Notes under the pieces: model-generated
What the model saw: the letters and a program-made list of their open reading frames with translations, nothing else
The model's database searches: none
Told to the model about the DNA's origin: nothing
Shown: positions 18,211-29,237 of the stretch, piece after piece
Numbering within the stretch: the stretch's first letter is position 1
How the letters are laid out: each line of letters begins with the position of its first letter
Translations under genes and position numbers: made by a program
DNA from: an uncultured Tropicimonas sp.
Lineage (GTDB): Bacteria; Pseudomonadota; Alphaproteobacteria; Rhodobacterales; Rhodobacteraceae
Direction: 5' to 3'
Assembly: GCA_947495685.1 (NCBI GenBank)
Contig: CANLZY010000032.1
Location: 1 to 55,750 of the forward strand
Length of the DNA stretch: 55,750 bases

Positions 18211-18492
18211 ATATCGAAACGGCAGCAGCACGCGCCCGAGTTCAAGGCGAAAGTGGCACTGGAAGCATCTAAGGGCGAGGAAACGGTGACTATTCTGGCA
18301 AGCCGGTTCGGGGTCCATCCAAGGCAGATCCATCGTTGGAAGAAAGCTTTGTTGGAGGGGGCCTCTGGTGTGTTCGAAAGCGGCAGCCCGAAGAAAGCCG
18401 AGATTGACGAGGAGCTGCACGCCAAGATCGGGGAACTGGCTGTCGCCAACGATTTTGTGTCACGAAAGCTCAAGCCTTGGGGCATCAAGTGA
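18211..18492 (+). pseudogene. IS3 OrfA with start codon changed to ATA
   Basis: The frame SKRQQHAPEFKAKVALEASK runs in step with the OrfA seen at the window's left edge. The position of the initiator there (ATG) is ATA here at 18211, after an intact AAGGAGAT. The next in-frame ATG is 18253, inside the helix-turn-helix, so any product would be truncated. The rest of the 93-codon frame is intact, including SRFGVHPRQIHRWKKALLEG and the KKLKPWG-like end where the OrfA-OrfB frameshift normally occurs. Confidence 0.75.
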
Positions 18493-18500
18493 GGCATGAC

Positions 18501-19034
18501 ATGTTTCAACCCGAACATCCCGAGCGGTCGGTCGGCAGGCAGTGCAGGCTGCTGTCGATCTCGCAATCGCCCCTTTGCTATCACCCAAAGGGCGTGACAG
18601 CGATGAACCTCGCCCTCATGCGCCGGATCGATCAGCAGTTCCTGGAAACACCCTTCCTTGGCGTCCGGCAGATGACCTGGCATCAGCGCAACGAGGCGTT
18701 ACGGGTGAACGAGAGGCGTATCCGGCGCCTGATGCGGTTTATGGGCGTTCGTCAGAAGCCGAACACCAGTAAGGCAGCGAAGGGTCACAAGACGTATCCG
18801 TCTCTCCTGCGGGGCCTGCGAGTGGACCTGGCCAACCAGGGTCTGGGCCGCCGACATCACCTACCTGCCGATGCGAAAATCGTCCCAGTATCTGCTGGCG
18901 ATCATGGACTGGCAAACCCGCAAGGCGTTGGCTTGACGCATCTCGAAAACTCCCCCTCTCGGCGATTGCCCGCAATCCCCGAGAGGTCAGCGGGAAGGCG
19001 GACTTCTGCGGCGAGGCGCTGAACGAAGCCATCA
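18501..19034 (+). pseudogene. IS3 OrfB (DDE transposase), frameshifted and truncated
   Basis: MFQPEHPERSVGRQCRLLSI and FLGVRQMTWHQRNEALRVNE are the classical start of OrfB. Near 18833 the frame slips: VDLANQ is followed in another frame by VWAADITYLPM, which carries the first catalytic Asp. A further piece, DFCGEALNEAI, is seen near 19005, and then the match ends. The second Asp and the catalytic Glu are absent. It starts nine bases after the OrfA stop. Confidence 0.75.
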
Positions 19035-19090
19035 AACCCGGTCAGCAGGAGCCGAGAATAGTCTGAAACACTACAGATCCTGTCCAACGA

Positions 19091-19601
19091 TTGGGGGTTA
19101 GCTCCCCCTTGAAAGTCCCGTTAATGAGTTGCCACTGTTCAGGTGCTGGTCTCCCTTGGACGGATGGCCTATTCCCTGAGCGTCCTGCCAGCGAGGCTGG
19201 TATGCGGGCGGTGGTGATTTGGCCTTTCTGCGCATGCTCCTGTTGGAGGTCTTCGCGAAGCCGGTCTGCATCGGCTCTTCTGGCGCGGTGCAATGCCACT
19301 CGATCTGCCAGTTCCTTCAGACGGACCCGCAAGCCAGCATCCTCCGATCGCGTTGGTCGCCGCCGCTTCCCCCGCGGATCGATCCAGGCCAAGACACAGG
19401 CCCGCCGTCGCCGGTATCCCCTTTGTCACACTCACACTCCACGGCGCGACGCCGCACACAGGGCGCCGAACCTGGAACGCCACTTCCAAAGGGTCACATC
19501 GCTGATGCCAAGCTTGCGGCACAACTCCGTCGCGCGAAAGCCGACCTCGTGTTCTTTCAGACATCCAACGAACAGTCCTTCGTGAACCGTGTTCGGCTCA
19601 T
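19091..19601 (-). pseudogene. Second IS3-family remnant, minus orientation
   Basis: From ATG 19601 the minus strand reads MSRTRFT, then after a one-base frame change GLFVGCLKEHEVGFRATELC and KLGISDVTLWKWRSRFGA. This is an OrfA helix-turn-helix of a different IS3 subgroup from the neighbour. Further on, GLRVRLKELADR and RLREDLQQEHAQ recall the start of the matching OrfB, and HHRPHTSLAGRTLRE its C-terminus. Most of the catalytic core is gone, so an internal deletion accompanies the frameshifts. Confidence 0.6.
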
Positions 19602-19662
19602 CGTTGGTCTCCCTTCAAAGGAGAAAACCAACCCCAAATCGCCGACGTTTCGGGCGAGCAGG

Positions 19663-19914
19663 TCAAGGGATATCCAATCTCAACCGCACTCGGGACGATT
19701 CTGGCGACACCGAGAACGGTGTCGCGAAGTTCATCCCGCATGAAGGGGATGTGGTTCTCGGTCTGCTCGACCTTCCTTTGAAGTGGACGGTGTTGAAGCC
19801 GCGAGTGGCCGTGTCGAGCTGTGCCGTCACCCGGCGCAGGATTTCGGTCTCCCATGAGGGCTGAGAAACCGCAGCAGCGCCAAGCGGTATGATGAAGCAG
19901 CGAAGTGCCAGCAT
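19663..19914 (-). pseudogene. Possible fragment of a small secreted protein
   Basis: MLALRCFIIPLGAAAVSQPS looks like a signal peptide and is followed by WETEILRRVTAQLDTATRGF. After HFKG the same frame loses coherence, while another frame continues IPFMRDELRDTVLGVA, which suggests a frameshift. I do not recognise the family with confidence. It is listed because signal peptide, helix and candidate frameshift are consistent with a decayed gene downstream of guaB. Confidence 0.3.
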
Positions 19915-20168
19915 GATACAACCCCGGCTGACTTGGCCTCACGGTCAGGAACCGCGTTCCGCAGATCGAAACGGAACCCGCCGTCGGGAAGCGTCTTGGC
20001 CCGGTCGGTCGTCATGAGTTTCGCGGTGGGCGTGGTCGGCTGCGGTGAGTCTGCGTGCAGATCCTTTCTTCCCAGCCGTCGCGCGTTCCCCAATCCAAAA
20101 ACGTCTCAGTCTACAGCGGTGAATCTTGTCCTGTGCTGTCTTGATCTGACCTTGCTCGCAGATGCTCC

Positions 20169-20196
20169 GCGACGCGCGTTGTCAAAGACGCGTCGC
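20169..20196 (-). terminator. Hairpin just after guaB
   Basis: GCGACGCG at 20169-20176 and CGCGTCGC at 20189-20196 form an eight-base perfect stem ten bases past the guaB stop. There is no T-run after it on the minus strand, so it may be an RNA 3'-end stabiliser rather than a classical intrinsic terminator. Confidence 0.35.
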
Positions 20197-20205
20197 AAGT
20201 CATTG

Positions 20206-22429
<2,224 letters not shown>

Positions 22430-24328
22430 TCAGACAAAATCGAAATCCGCCGAGGTCAGATCCGACAATGCCGTGTCCAGCAGAACAATGACGTTCTTGT
22501 CGTCGCCACCCTTGTCATAAATCACCATCCCGCCAAGGTCCTCCGAGGCGGCCTTGAACTCTGCCACGCTCCCGGCTTCGCCGTTGCCCTTGACCAGTCT
22601 CAGCGTGTCAAAGCCATCCTCGAACTGCACGACATCCCGACCAAAGGTTCCCTTGAAGATCAGCGTGTCCTTGCCGGCATTTCCGTTCAGGTAGTCGTCG
22701 CCGCCACCGCCCTTCAGCATGTCGCCGCCATATCCGCCCAGCAAGACGTCGTTGCCCGCCTGACCATCCAGCGAGTCATTTCCGCCGCCACCGTACAGCG
22801 CATCGTTGCCCTTGCCGCCCACCAGCGTGTCGATGTCCGCGCCGCCGTGCACGACGTCCTTGCCATCGCCGCCGTACAGCTTGTCGTTGCCACGCCCGCC
22901 CGACAGGGCATCGTTGCCCTTGTCGCCATACAGCGTGTCACGCCCGTCGCGTCCGATCAGGTTGTCTCGGCCAGACCCACCCCGAAGCGTGTTGTTGCCA
23001 TCCGATCCGGTCAGATCATTGTTCAGTGCGTTGCCCGTGATGTTCATGTTGTTGGCCCCGGACAGGGTCATGTGCTTGACTCCGTCCAACCGGAACGTCG
23101 TGCCGAGCGAGGCATCAGAGATCATCGTCAGCCTGTTGACGTCCACATCATAGGCGGCATCCGGCGTGTTCGCGCTGTCCAGCGTGCCGATGGCATTGCC
23201 CGCCGCAGCCACCGCGAGGGCGGCGCTCAACTGTTCGTGGGTGGAAAGCCCCAGCAAAGAGACCGGCCCATCATAGACGTTCAGGCTGTCAAAGACAGCG
23301 CCATCGGGCGCCTTGAGCTTGACGTTGTCCAAACCACCGGTATCGGGGCCGCTGACGTATTCTCCCCGGATCTGCAACGCAGTAAAATCGCCCAGAACCG
23401 TCTTGAAATCCGCCAGCGTGGCCGCTTCGCCGCCAACCGTGTCCAGCGTCCAGTTGTCGCCGGGGGCGAGCCGGATCGTGTACGACGTCCAGTCGAGCCC
23501 CGGGTTCGAGTCGGTGTTGTACACCAGGGTCGTTCCGCCGCCCGTCAGCACGACATCCCTTTCGTCGAACTGACTCGACAACGACGATTGCTTCAGGTCG
23601 AACGACAGCGTGCCCTTGAGGAATGGCGCCTTGTCGCCAAGGAATTTCTCCGGGGCGACAAAGTACCAGACAGCGCCCGTGGCATAGTCGACGGCTTCCA
23701 GCCAGCCGCCGGGCTGTCCGCCGGTCGCCTGCCAGCGAAACTCCTTGACGTCCGCTATGAACGACCAGCCATCCACGTCAGTGTTGAAAGTCGACTTCAC
23801 CACCGGCCCGGGCACCACTGTCGGCGGTGTCGTGCCTTTCACCATCGACACGTTGTCGAGATTGGAGGCGTCGTTGGTGGAGCCATCGACATATTCGCCC
23901 CGGATCCGAAGCGACTCGAGATCCGACAGGGTCGACAGGATTTCCTCGGCCGTTGCCACGCGTCCCGTGACCGAACCAACCTTCCATCCGGCCCCAAGCG
24001 CCAGGGTGGCGCTGTACGAGGTCCAGTCGATACCCGGGTTTTCCCCGACATCCAGCGCCAACGTCAACCCGCCGCCCGTCAGCAACACATCGGCCTCGTC
24101 GAACTGGCTGGAATCGCCATCCTGCTTCAGATCGAACGTCAACGTTCCGCCGTAGAAGTCTGTTTTTGCGCCAAGATATGCCGCAGGAGCGTCGTAATAA
24201 TATACGCCGCTACCACCTTCGGAAGCGCGCAGGTTGCCCCCGGGTGCCCCGCCCGTTGCGATGAATTCTCCGGTGCCGTTCGTGACGGTCCAGCCATCGA
24301 AACTTGAATTGAAACTCGATGAAACCAT
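22430..24328 (-). CDS. Large extracellular protein with two laminin-B domains and an RTX repeat block
   Basis: A 632-residue acidic protein without a Sec signal, as expected for type I secretion. Two repeats of about 170 residues (starting near 5 and 188) carry the laminin-B-like pattern: FDGWTVTNGTGEF / VDGWSFIADVKEF, then LTFDLKQ / LSFDLKQ, SQFDEADVLLTGGG / SQFDERDVVLTGGG, and LRIRGEYVDG / LQIRGEYVSG. From about residue 435 to 555, 13 consecutive nine-residue GGxGxDx repeats form a calcium-binding RTX roll. It ends SADFDFV, an end shared in style with the two RTX proteins at 33-37 kb. The start ATG 24328 follows GAGAGGG. Likely secreted or surface-attached, perhaps binding polysaccharide; no T1SS gene lies in the window. 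Confidence 0.85.
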   Translation of the reverse strand: MVSSSFNSSFDGWTVTNGTGEFIATGGAPGGNLRASEGGSGVYYYDAPAAYLGAKTDFYGGTLTFDLKQDGDSSQFDEADVLLTGGGLTLALDVGENPGIDWTSYSATLALGAGWKVGSVTGRVATAEEILSTLSDLESLRIRGEYVDGSTNDASNLDNVSMVKGTTPPTVVPGPVVKSTFNTDVDGWSFIADVKEFRWQATGGQPGGWLEAVDYATGAVWYFVAPEKFLGDKAPFLKGTLSFDLKQSSLSSQFDERDVVLTGGGTTLVYNTDSNPGLDWTSYTIRLAPGDNWTLDTVGGEAATLADFKTVLGDFTALQIRGEYVSGPDTGGLDNVKLKAPDGAVFDSLNVYDGPVSLLGLSTHEQLSAALAVAAAGNAIGTLDSANTPDAAYDVDVNRLTMISDASLGTTFRLDGVKHMTLSGANNMNITGNALNNDLTGSDGNNTLRGGSGRDNLIGRDGRDTLYGDKGNDALSGGRGNDKLYGGDGKDVVHGGADIDTLVGGKGNDALYGGGGNDSLDGQAGNDVLLGGYGGDMLKGGGGDDYLNGNAGKDTLIFKGTFGRDVVQFEDGFDTLRLVKGNGEAGSVAEFKAASEDLGGMVIYDKGGDDKNVIVLLDTALSDLTSADFDFV

Positions 24329-24529
24329 GGTGCCCTCTCTTCCCACGCGAGGAGCACGTGCCAGACCAAGGGAGAGCGCTCGGCTCCTCAACAAGCAACA
24401 TCTTATTGTCCCACGATATCGTGAGTCAGGCCAGAGAGAATAATGATGCCCCGCCTAGCGCGGCGTAGAGACGTGCAGGGTCTGTCTGAGATCCAGCAAA
24501 AAGCTGTCGGGAGGGTCGGCAGGCAGGTC

Positions 24530-25642
24530 TCAGACGTTCCGGCCAAGCTCGTCGCGCAGCAGCCGCAGAACCGTCGCGCTGGGCACGTCCGCCGTGACGA
24601 AGGCACGACCAATGCCGCGGGTCAGGATGAACCGCAACTGCCCGGAAACGACCTTCTTGTCCTGGCCCATCAGGTCCAGCAACCCTTCGGCCGACGGCAG
24701 ATCGCCCGAGATGTCGGCCAGATCGACCTTCATTCCCATCTGCCGCAGATGCGCACGCACCCGACTGGGGTCTTCCTGCGAACACAGCCCCATGCGCGCA
24801 GACAACTCGATCGCCAAGGCGCATCCGATCGCCACGCCCTCGCCGTGCAACAGGCGATCCGAGTATCCGGTCGCGGCCTCCAGCGCGTGGCCGAAGGTGT
24901 GGCCCAGGTTCAGAAGCGCGCGTTCGCCCTGTTCGGTCTCGTCCCGCGACACGATGTCGGCCTTCATCTGGCACGACCATTTCACCGCGGCGATCCGGGC
25001 GCCCACATCCCCGGCCGCCAGCGCCGGCCCGTTTTGCTCCAGCCACTCGAAGAAATCGAAATCGCCCAGAAGGCCGTATTTCACCACTTCGCCGTAGCCG
25101 GCCAGGAAATCTCGTGGTGTCAGGGTGCCCAGGATGTCAACATCCGCCAACACCAGTGTGGGTTGGTGAAAGGCGCCGATCAGGTTCTTGCCGGCGGTCG
25201 AGTTGATCCCGGTCTTGCCGCCAACCGAGCTGTCCACCTGGGCCAGGAGCGTTGTCGGGATCTGCACGAAGCGCACACCCCGCCGCAGGATCGCCGCCGC
25301 GAACCCGGCAAGATCGCCTATGACTCCGCCACCGAAAGCGATGATCACGTCGTTGCGCTCGATCTTCTGCTCCAGCAACCATTCGACGGTCCGGGTCAGA
25401 TGCGGCCAGCTCTTGGTGGCCTCGCCCGCCGGCAGCGACAGCGCGACGGTTGCGATACCTTCGGCGTCCAACGCAGCGGTCAGGGCCGGCAGATGCAGCG
25501 CGGCCACGGTCTCGTCGGTGATGATGGCGACCCGTGGCCGGGTCAGCAGCGGCGCAATGCGATAGCCCGCACGGGCAAGTATGCCCGAACCGATTCCGAT
25601 GTCGTAGGCGCGATCACCCAACGGCACATGAACGATTTCCAT
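24530..25642 (-). CDS. aroB: 3-dehydroquinate synthase
   Basis: A 370-residue enzyme converting DAHP to 3-dehydroquinate, the second step of the shikimate pathway, with bound NAD and a divalent metal. The NAD site is GGGVIGDLAGFAAA, the substrate block is QIPTTLLAQVDSSVGGKTGI, and the metal ligands are in EVVKYG and GHTFGHALE. The start ATG 25642 lies four bases after the aroK stop, so aroK-aroB is an operon. The open frame extends to 25903, but inside aroK. Confidence 0.96.
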   Translation of the reverse strand: MEIVHVPLGDRAYDIGIGSGILARAGYRIAPLLTRPRVAIITDETVAALHLPALTAALDAEGIATVALSLPAGEATKSWPHLTRTVEWLLEQKIERNDVIIAFGGGVIGDLAGFAAAILRRGVRFVQIPTTLLAQVDSSVGGKTGINSTAGKNLIGAFHQPTLVLADVDILGTLTPRDFLAGYGEVVKYGLLGDFDFFEWLEQNGPALAAGDVGARIAAVKWSCQMKADIVSRDETEQGERALLNLGHTFGHALEAATGYSDRLLHGEGVAIGCALAIELSARMGLCSQEDPSRVRAHLRQMGMKVDLADISGDLPSAEGLLDLMGQDKKVVSGQLRFILTRGIGRAFVTADVPSATVLRLLRDELGRNV

Positions 25643-25646
25643 CTGG

Positions 25647-26273
25647 TCACGACTCCTCAAGCACATCCGGACGTTGCAGCAGGGCTGCGATGACACGATC
25701 AACCATGTCGGCGATGGCATATTCCGGGCGGGCCGCCACGACCAGGTCCGCCTTGGAATAGATCGGGACCCGCTCCGCGTAAATCGCTTCAAGCGTCGCA
25801 CGCGGATCCGACGTGCGCAACAACGGACGCGTGTCCTTGTGCTTGACCCGGTTCCACAGCAGGCCAACCTTGGCATCCAGCAGAACGGAAACGCCCCGAT
25901 CATGGATCATCTGCCTGTTCCGCTCGGCCAGGAAGGCCCCACCACCGGTGGACAGGATGCCGGGCTCGGCGTCCAGCAGCCGCGAGATCACTTCGGACTC
26001 GCGATCTCGGAAGAAGGCTTCGCCATCACGGTCGAAAATCTCGGCAATGGTCCGGCTGGCGGCGGCGACGATCTCGGCATCGCTGTCCAGGAACGGCACA
26101 CCCAACCGCGCTGCCAACGCCGTTCCGACGGCGGTCTTTCCGGCGCCCATCATGCCCACGAGGACCACGGTTTTTTTCAATCTTGCCGCCAACGGCGCCT
26201 CCTGTTGCCGGCGCCCTCCCGCCGAATTGAAAATTTCCTGCTCTGAATGACGTGAATTCGCCGCCGATGCCAT
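25647..26273 (-). CDS. aroK: Shikimate kinase
   Basis: A 208-residue kinase phosphorylating shikimate at the 3-hydroxyl. Walker A is VGMMGAGKTAVG, the substrate Asp is in FLDSDAEI, then FRDRESEVI and the glycine-rich STGGGAFL, and the lid Arg is in TRPLLR. The start at ATG 26273 gives a 30-residue extension rich in Ser, Arg and Gln ahead of the domain; a later in-frame start is possible, since the conserved part begins near KKTVVLVG. It is first in the aroK-aroB operon and divergent from a small membrane protein gene 57 bases away. Confidence 0.95.
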   Translation of the reverse strand: MASAANSRHSEQEIFNSAGGRRQQEAPLAARLKKTVVLVGMMGAGKTAVGTALAARLGVPFLDSDAEIVAAASRTIAEIFDRDGEAFFRDRESEVISRLLDAEPGILSTGGGAFLAERNRQMIHDRGVSVLLDAKVGLLWNRVKHKDTRPLLRTSDPRATLEAIYAERVPIYSKADLVVAARPEYAIADMVDRVIAALLQRPDVLEES

Positions 26274-26330
26274 GTATAAATCAAATGAAACGCTCGGACG
26301 AAAGCGGCACCCAGGAAAGACAGGCAGACA

Positions 26331-26465
26331 ATGTGGCGACTTTTGAAACTCTTGCTCGTTCTCGTGGTGCTCGCGATGATCGGGTTGATCGGCTACGCAT
26401 ATGTTGCCGACATGACCCCAAACCAGGTCCGTGTCAGTCAACCCGTCACGCTGGATGTGGATTGA
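26331..26465 (+). CDS. Small single-span membrane protein (44 residues)
   Basis: MWRLLKLLLVLVVLAMIGLI is followed by GYAYVADMTPNQVRVSQP and VTLDVD, then TGA. One strong hydrophobic segment with a basic N-terminus predicts a single span or uncleaved anchor, with about 20 residues in the periplasm. The stop is four bases before the next start, so it is the first gene of an operon running through the secreted 514-residue protein to xerD. It is divergent from aroK. Function unknown; too short to be an artefact of the downstream gene because it is in a different frame with its own AGGAAAGACAGG leader. Confidence 0.75.
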   Translation: MWRLLKLLLVLVVLAMIGLIGYAYVADMTPNQVRVSQPVTLDVD

Positions 26466-26469
26466 CCCG

Positions 26470-28014
26470 ATGAAGCACGGCGCCCTTGCGGGCGGTTTTT
26501 GCCTGGCGCTGATCGGCCTGAACGGGTTTGTCGGCGCGGCAAGGGCCGAATCTCCCATTTCGGCGATCGACTGGCTGTCGCACAGCCTGGCCCAGCCGAT
26601 CGCCATGCCCAGGAACGAAGCCCCGGTCACCAATGGCATCGCGACCGAGGTCATATCGGTGCAGTCGCTGGACGCCCCGTCCCCCGATGGTGTCGGGCTG
26701 TTGCCCCGGACCGTCACCGGATTGCCGGCGAATCTGTGGGGCAGCAGTGACATCGTCACACTCAAAAAACTGATCTCAGCCTTTCCGATCGAGCCGCTTC
26801 CGGCCGTTCAGGACCAGTTCCGCCGACTGCTGCTCGCCGAACTCGACCCGCCAAGGGGCACGACACCGCGGGCGCCGCTGTTGCAGGCCCGGGTCGATGC
26901 GCTGCTGGCGCGCGGTGCCGTCGAAGAGGCAGAGGCGTTGCTGGAGCGCGCCGGGTCTGACGCACCGGAGCTGTTTCGGCGCGCCTTTGACGTCGGATTG
27001 CTAACGGGGCGGGAACAGGCGGCCTGCGCACGGATGCGCGCGGTGCCCGGCATCGCGCCGTCGTTCCCTGTCCGGATCTTCTGCCTGGCGCGCACCGGCG
27101 ACTGGAACGCCGCCGCGTTGACCCTCGATTCCGCCAAGGCGCTTGGCCAGATATCTCCGGACGAGGACGCGCTGTTGGCGCAATTCCTCGATCCCGAACT
27201 GGCCGAGATGCTGCCCCCGGTGGCCGCCCCTTCGCGGCCCAGCCCCCTGACATTCCGAATGCTGGAGGCCATTGGATCGGCCATTCCGACGGCCCCGTTG
27301 CCGCTTGCCTTTGCGCATTCGGATCTGCGGCCCACGGCCGGATGGAAGGCGCGTGCCGAAGCAGCCGAACGACTGGCCCGCGCAGGCGCCCTGCCGCCGG
27401 GCACCCTGTTCAGCATCTACGGAGAGCATCAACCTGCCGCCTCTGGTGGAATCTGGGACCGGGTTGCCGCAGTGCAGGCGTTGTCGGCAGCTCTGGAAGA
27501 CGACGACACCATCGCAGTTGACTTTGCGTTGCCGCAAGCCTGGCAGGCGATGCGGACGGCGGATCTGGAGGTGCCCTTCGCCCGGGCATTCGGTCCGCAG
27601 CTTGCCGGACTGGCGCTCGACGGGCCGGCTGGTGCGCTGGCACAGGTGCTGGGGCTGTTGTCCGACAGCTACGAAGAGGTCGCGCTCGACCTCGACCCGG
27701 TGCCCCCGGCCCTCTCTGTTCCCGCACATGTGGCGCGCGGCGAGCCCAGCCCGCCCTCTGGCGATCACATGACCACGGCCATTGCTGCCGCCTTTGGCGA
27801 CCCGACCTCGGCGCTTCCGTCACAATTGTCCATCCTCGCCGGCGAGGGGCGGATTGGCGAAGCGCTGTTGATGGCATTGCGCATGCTGGCCGACGGCCCC
27901 GAAGCAAATCCTGGCGATGTCACCGCCAGCCTGATGTTCCTGCGGGCGATCGGGCTCGAAGAAACGGCGCGGCGGGCGGCACTTCAGATCCTGTTGCTGG
28001 ACCGTCCGGCATGA
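26470..28014 (+). CDS. Secreted alpha-helical protein of unknown function upstream of xerD
   Basis: A 514-residue protein. A signal peptide (KHGALAGGFCLALIGLNGFV, cleavage at ARA|ESP) directs it to the periplasm. The rest is rich in Ala, Leu and acidic residues and looks like repeated helix pairs, for example ALLARGAVEEAEALLERAG and ARMRAVPGIAPSFPVRIFCL, which would suit a TPR-like solenoid. No catalytic motif was found. The start is ATG 26470, five bases after the small membrane protein; the end overlaps the xerD start by four bases (ATGA). The tight coupling suggests a conserved envelope or division-related locus, but function is unknown. Confidence 0.8.
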   Translation: MKHGALAGGFCLALIGLNGFVGAARAESPISAIDWLSHSLAQPIAMPRNEAPVTNGIATEVISVQSLDAPSPDGVGLLPRTVTGLPANLWGSSDIVTLKKLISAFPIEPLPAVQDQFRRLLLAELDPPRGTTPRAPLLQARVDALLARGAVEEAEALLERAGSDAPELFRRAFDVGLLTGREQAACARMRAVPGIAPSFPVRIFCLARTGDWNAAALTLDSAKALGQISPDEDALLAQFLDPELAEMLPPVAAPSRPSPLTFRMLEAIGSAIPTAPLPLAFAHSDLRPTAGWKARAEAAERLARAGALPPGTLFSIYGEHQPAASGGIWDRVAAVQALSAALEDDDTIAVDFALPQAWQAMRTADLEVPFARAFGPQLAGLALDGPAGALAQVLGLLSDSYEEVALDLDPVPPALSVPAHVARGEPSPPSGDHMTTAIAAAFGDPTSALPSQLSILAGEGRIGEALLMALRMLADGPEANPGDVTASLMFLRAIGLEETARRAALQILLLDRPA

Positions 28015-28952
28015 GTGGACCCGGCTCGGCCGACCTCTGGATCTCCACCTTTCTGGACGCACAAGCCGCCGAACTTGGGGCCGCGACCAACACGTTGCTC
28101 GCCTATGGGCGCGATCTGCAGGACTTTGTCGGCTGGGGCACCCGGGCGGGCAAACCTCTGGAGACCCTGACTCGCGGCGATATCGAGACCTACCTGATCG
28201 CCTGCGGGGCGGACGGCCTGTCCAGCGCCACCCGCGCCCGCCGCCTGTCGTCCATTCGCCAATTGTACCGCTTTGCCTTCGAGGAAGGCTGGCGCGACGA
28301 CAATCCGGCGATCCAGATCAAGGGACCGGGCCGCGCCAGACGATTGCCCAAGACGCTGGACCTGGCCGAGGTGGATGCCCTGTTGCAGGCGGCGCAGATC
28401 ACCGGGCGCACGGCCTCCGACCGGCTGCGAAACACCTGTTTGATGCAACTTCTCTACGCCACCGGCATGCGGGTGACGGAACTGGTGTCGCTGCCGGTCG
28501 CGGCGGCGCGGGGCGACCCGCAGATGCTGCTGGTCCGGGGAAAGGGCGGCAAGGAACGACTGGTGCCGCTGGCGCCGCCGGCCCGCGCGGCCTTGCAGGT
28601 ATGGCTTGCGGAGTGGGATGCCACCCAGGATGCCGCCCGCGCCAAGGGGAATCCGCCATCTCGCCACTTGTTCCCATCAAGCGGCAAGGCTGGCCATCTG
28701 ACACGGCACCGGTTTCACGCCCTGATCAAGGAGATTGCCATCGCCGCCGGCATCAGCCCGTCCAAGGTGACGCCCCATACCCTGCGCCACGCCTTCGCCA
28801 CGCACCTGCTGGCGGGCGGTGCCGACCTGAGGGCGATCCAGATGCTCCTTGGCCACGCCGATATCTCGACAACGGAAATCTACACCCACGTGCTGGACGA
28901 GCGGTTGAAACAGTTGGTGCTGGACCACCACCCTCTCGCGCGAAACGGGTGA
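28011..28952 (+). CDS. xerD: Site-specific tyrosine recombinase XerD
   Basis: A 313-residue recombinase that, with XerC, resolves chromosome dimers at dif. The N-terminal SAM-like DNA-binding domain occupies about 1-100. The catalytic residues are all visible: Arg in ATGMRVTELVSL, Lys in RGKGGKERLVPL, His-x-x-Arg in TPHTLRHAFATHLL, His in LLGHADISTT and the nucleophilic Tyr in EIYTHV. Length and motif spacing fit XerD rather than a phage integrase, and there is no attachment site or integrase cargo nearby. It overlaps the upstream gene by four bases. Confidence 0.93.
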   Translation: MSGPGSADLWISTFLDAQAAELGAATNTLLAYGRDLQDFVGWGTRAGKPLETLTRGDIETYLIACGADGLSSATRARRLSSIRQLYRFAFEEGWRDDNPAIQIKGPGRARRLPKTLDLAEVDALLQAAQITGRTASDRLRNTCLMQLLYATGMRVTELVSLPVAAARGDPQMLLVRGKGGKERLVPLAPPARAALQVWLAEWDATQDAARAKGNPPSRHLFPSSGKAGHLTRHRFHALIKEIAIAAGISPSKVTPHTLRHAFATHLLAGGADLRAIQMLLGHADISTTEIYTHVLDERLKQLVLDHHPLARNG

Positions 28953-29237
28953 CGACAGCCTCCGTCTCGTGCGTCTACCCAACCCGGCCAACCGCCACCC
29001 AGTTCGGGCCCGGGACCGGAACCACCGCGGGCGTGGACACGCCCTGCAACCGCATGAGGCGAGCTTGCGGACCCTCAGCAACGGTCGCCTGAGATTATCA
29101 ACCGGGTCTCAACGTCGGTTCGGGCCTGCCAACCGGGGCTTCATGCACCAACGCTCGGCCCACCGCAGGTGCCTGGCCCAACGGGATGCGGTGCCTACAG
29201 GCACCAAAGACCGGCGGGAGCCCTGCCCCCGCGCGGA

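Larger units (their letters stand above)
18130..19034 (+). mobile_element. Decayed IS3-family element, plus orientation
   Basis: The left end near 18130 (AAGCTACTCCCCGTATTTCG and leader) aligns with the leader of the copy at the left edge of the window. OrfA has lost its ATG and OrfB carries a frameshift, and the right end has eroded into a second, minus-strand IS3 remnant. The element is therefore immobile unless helped in trans. Confidence 0.75.

Noticed and set aside
22830-23060. Regular short repeats resembling a CRISPR array
   Set aside because: They are 27-base units in the reading frame of nonapeptide RTX repeats, with no constant repeat and unique spacer structure. The same holds at 33.2-33.5 and 35.2-35.6 kb.
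28011-28952. Tyrosine recombinase as the integrase of an island
   Set aside because: Length, motif spacing and tight coupling to upstream chromosomal genes fit XerD. No tRNA, att repeat or cargo is visible.
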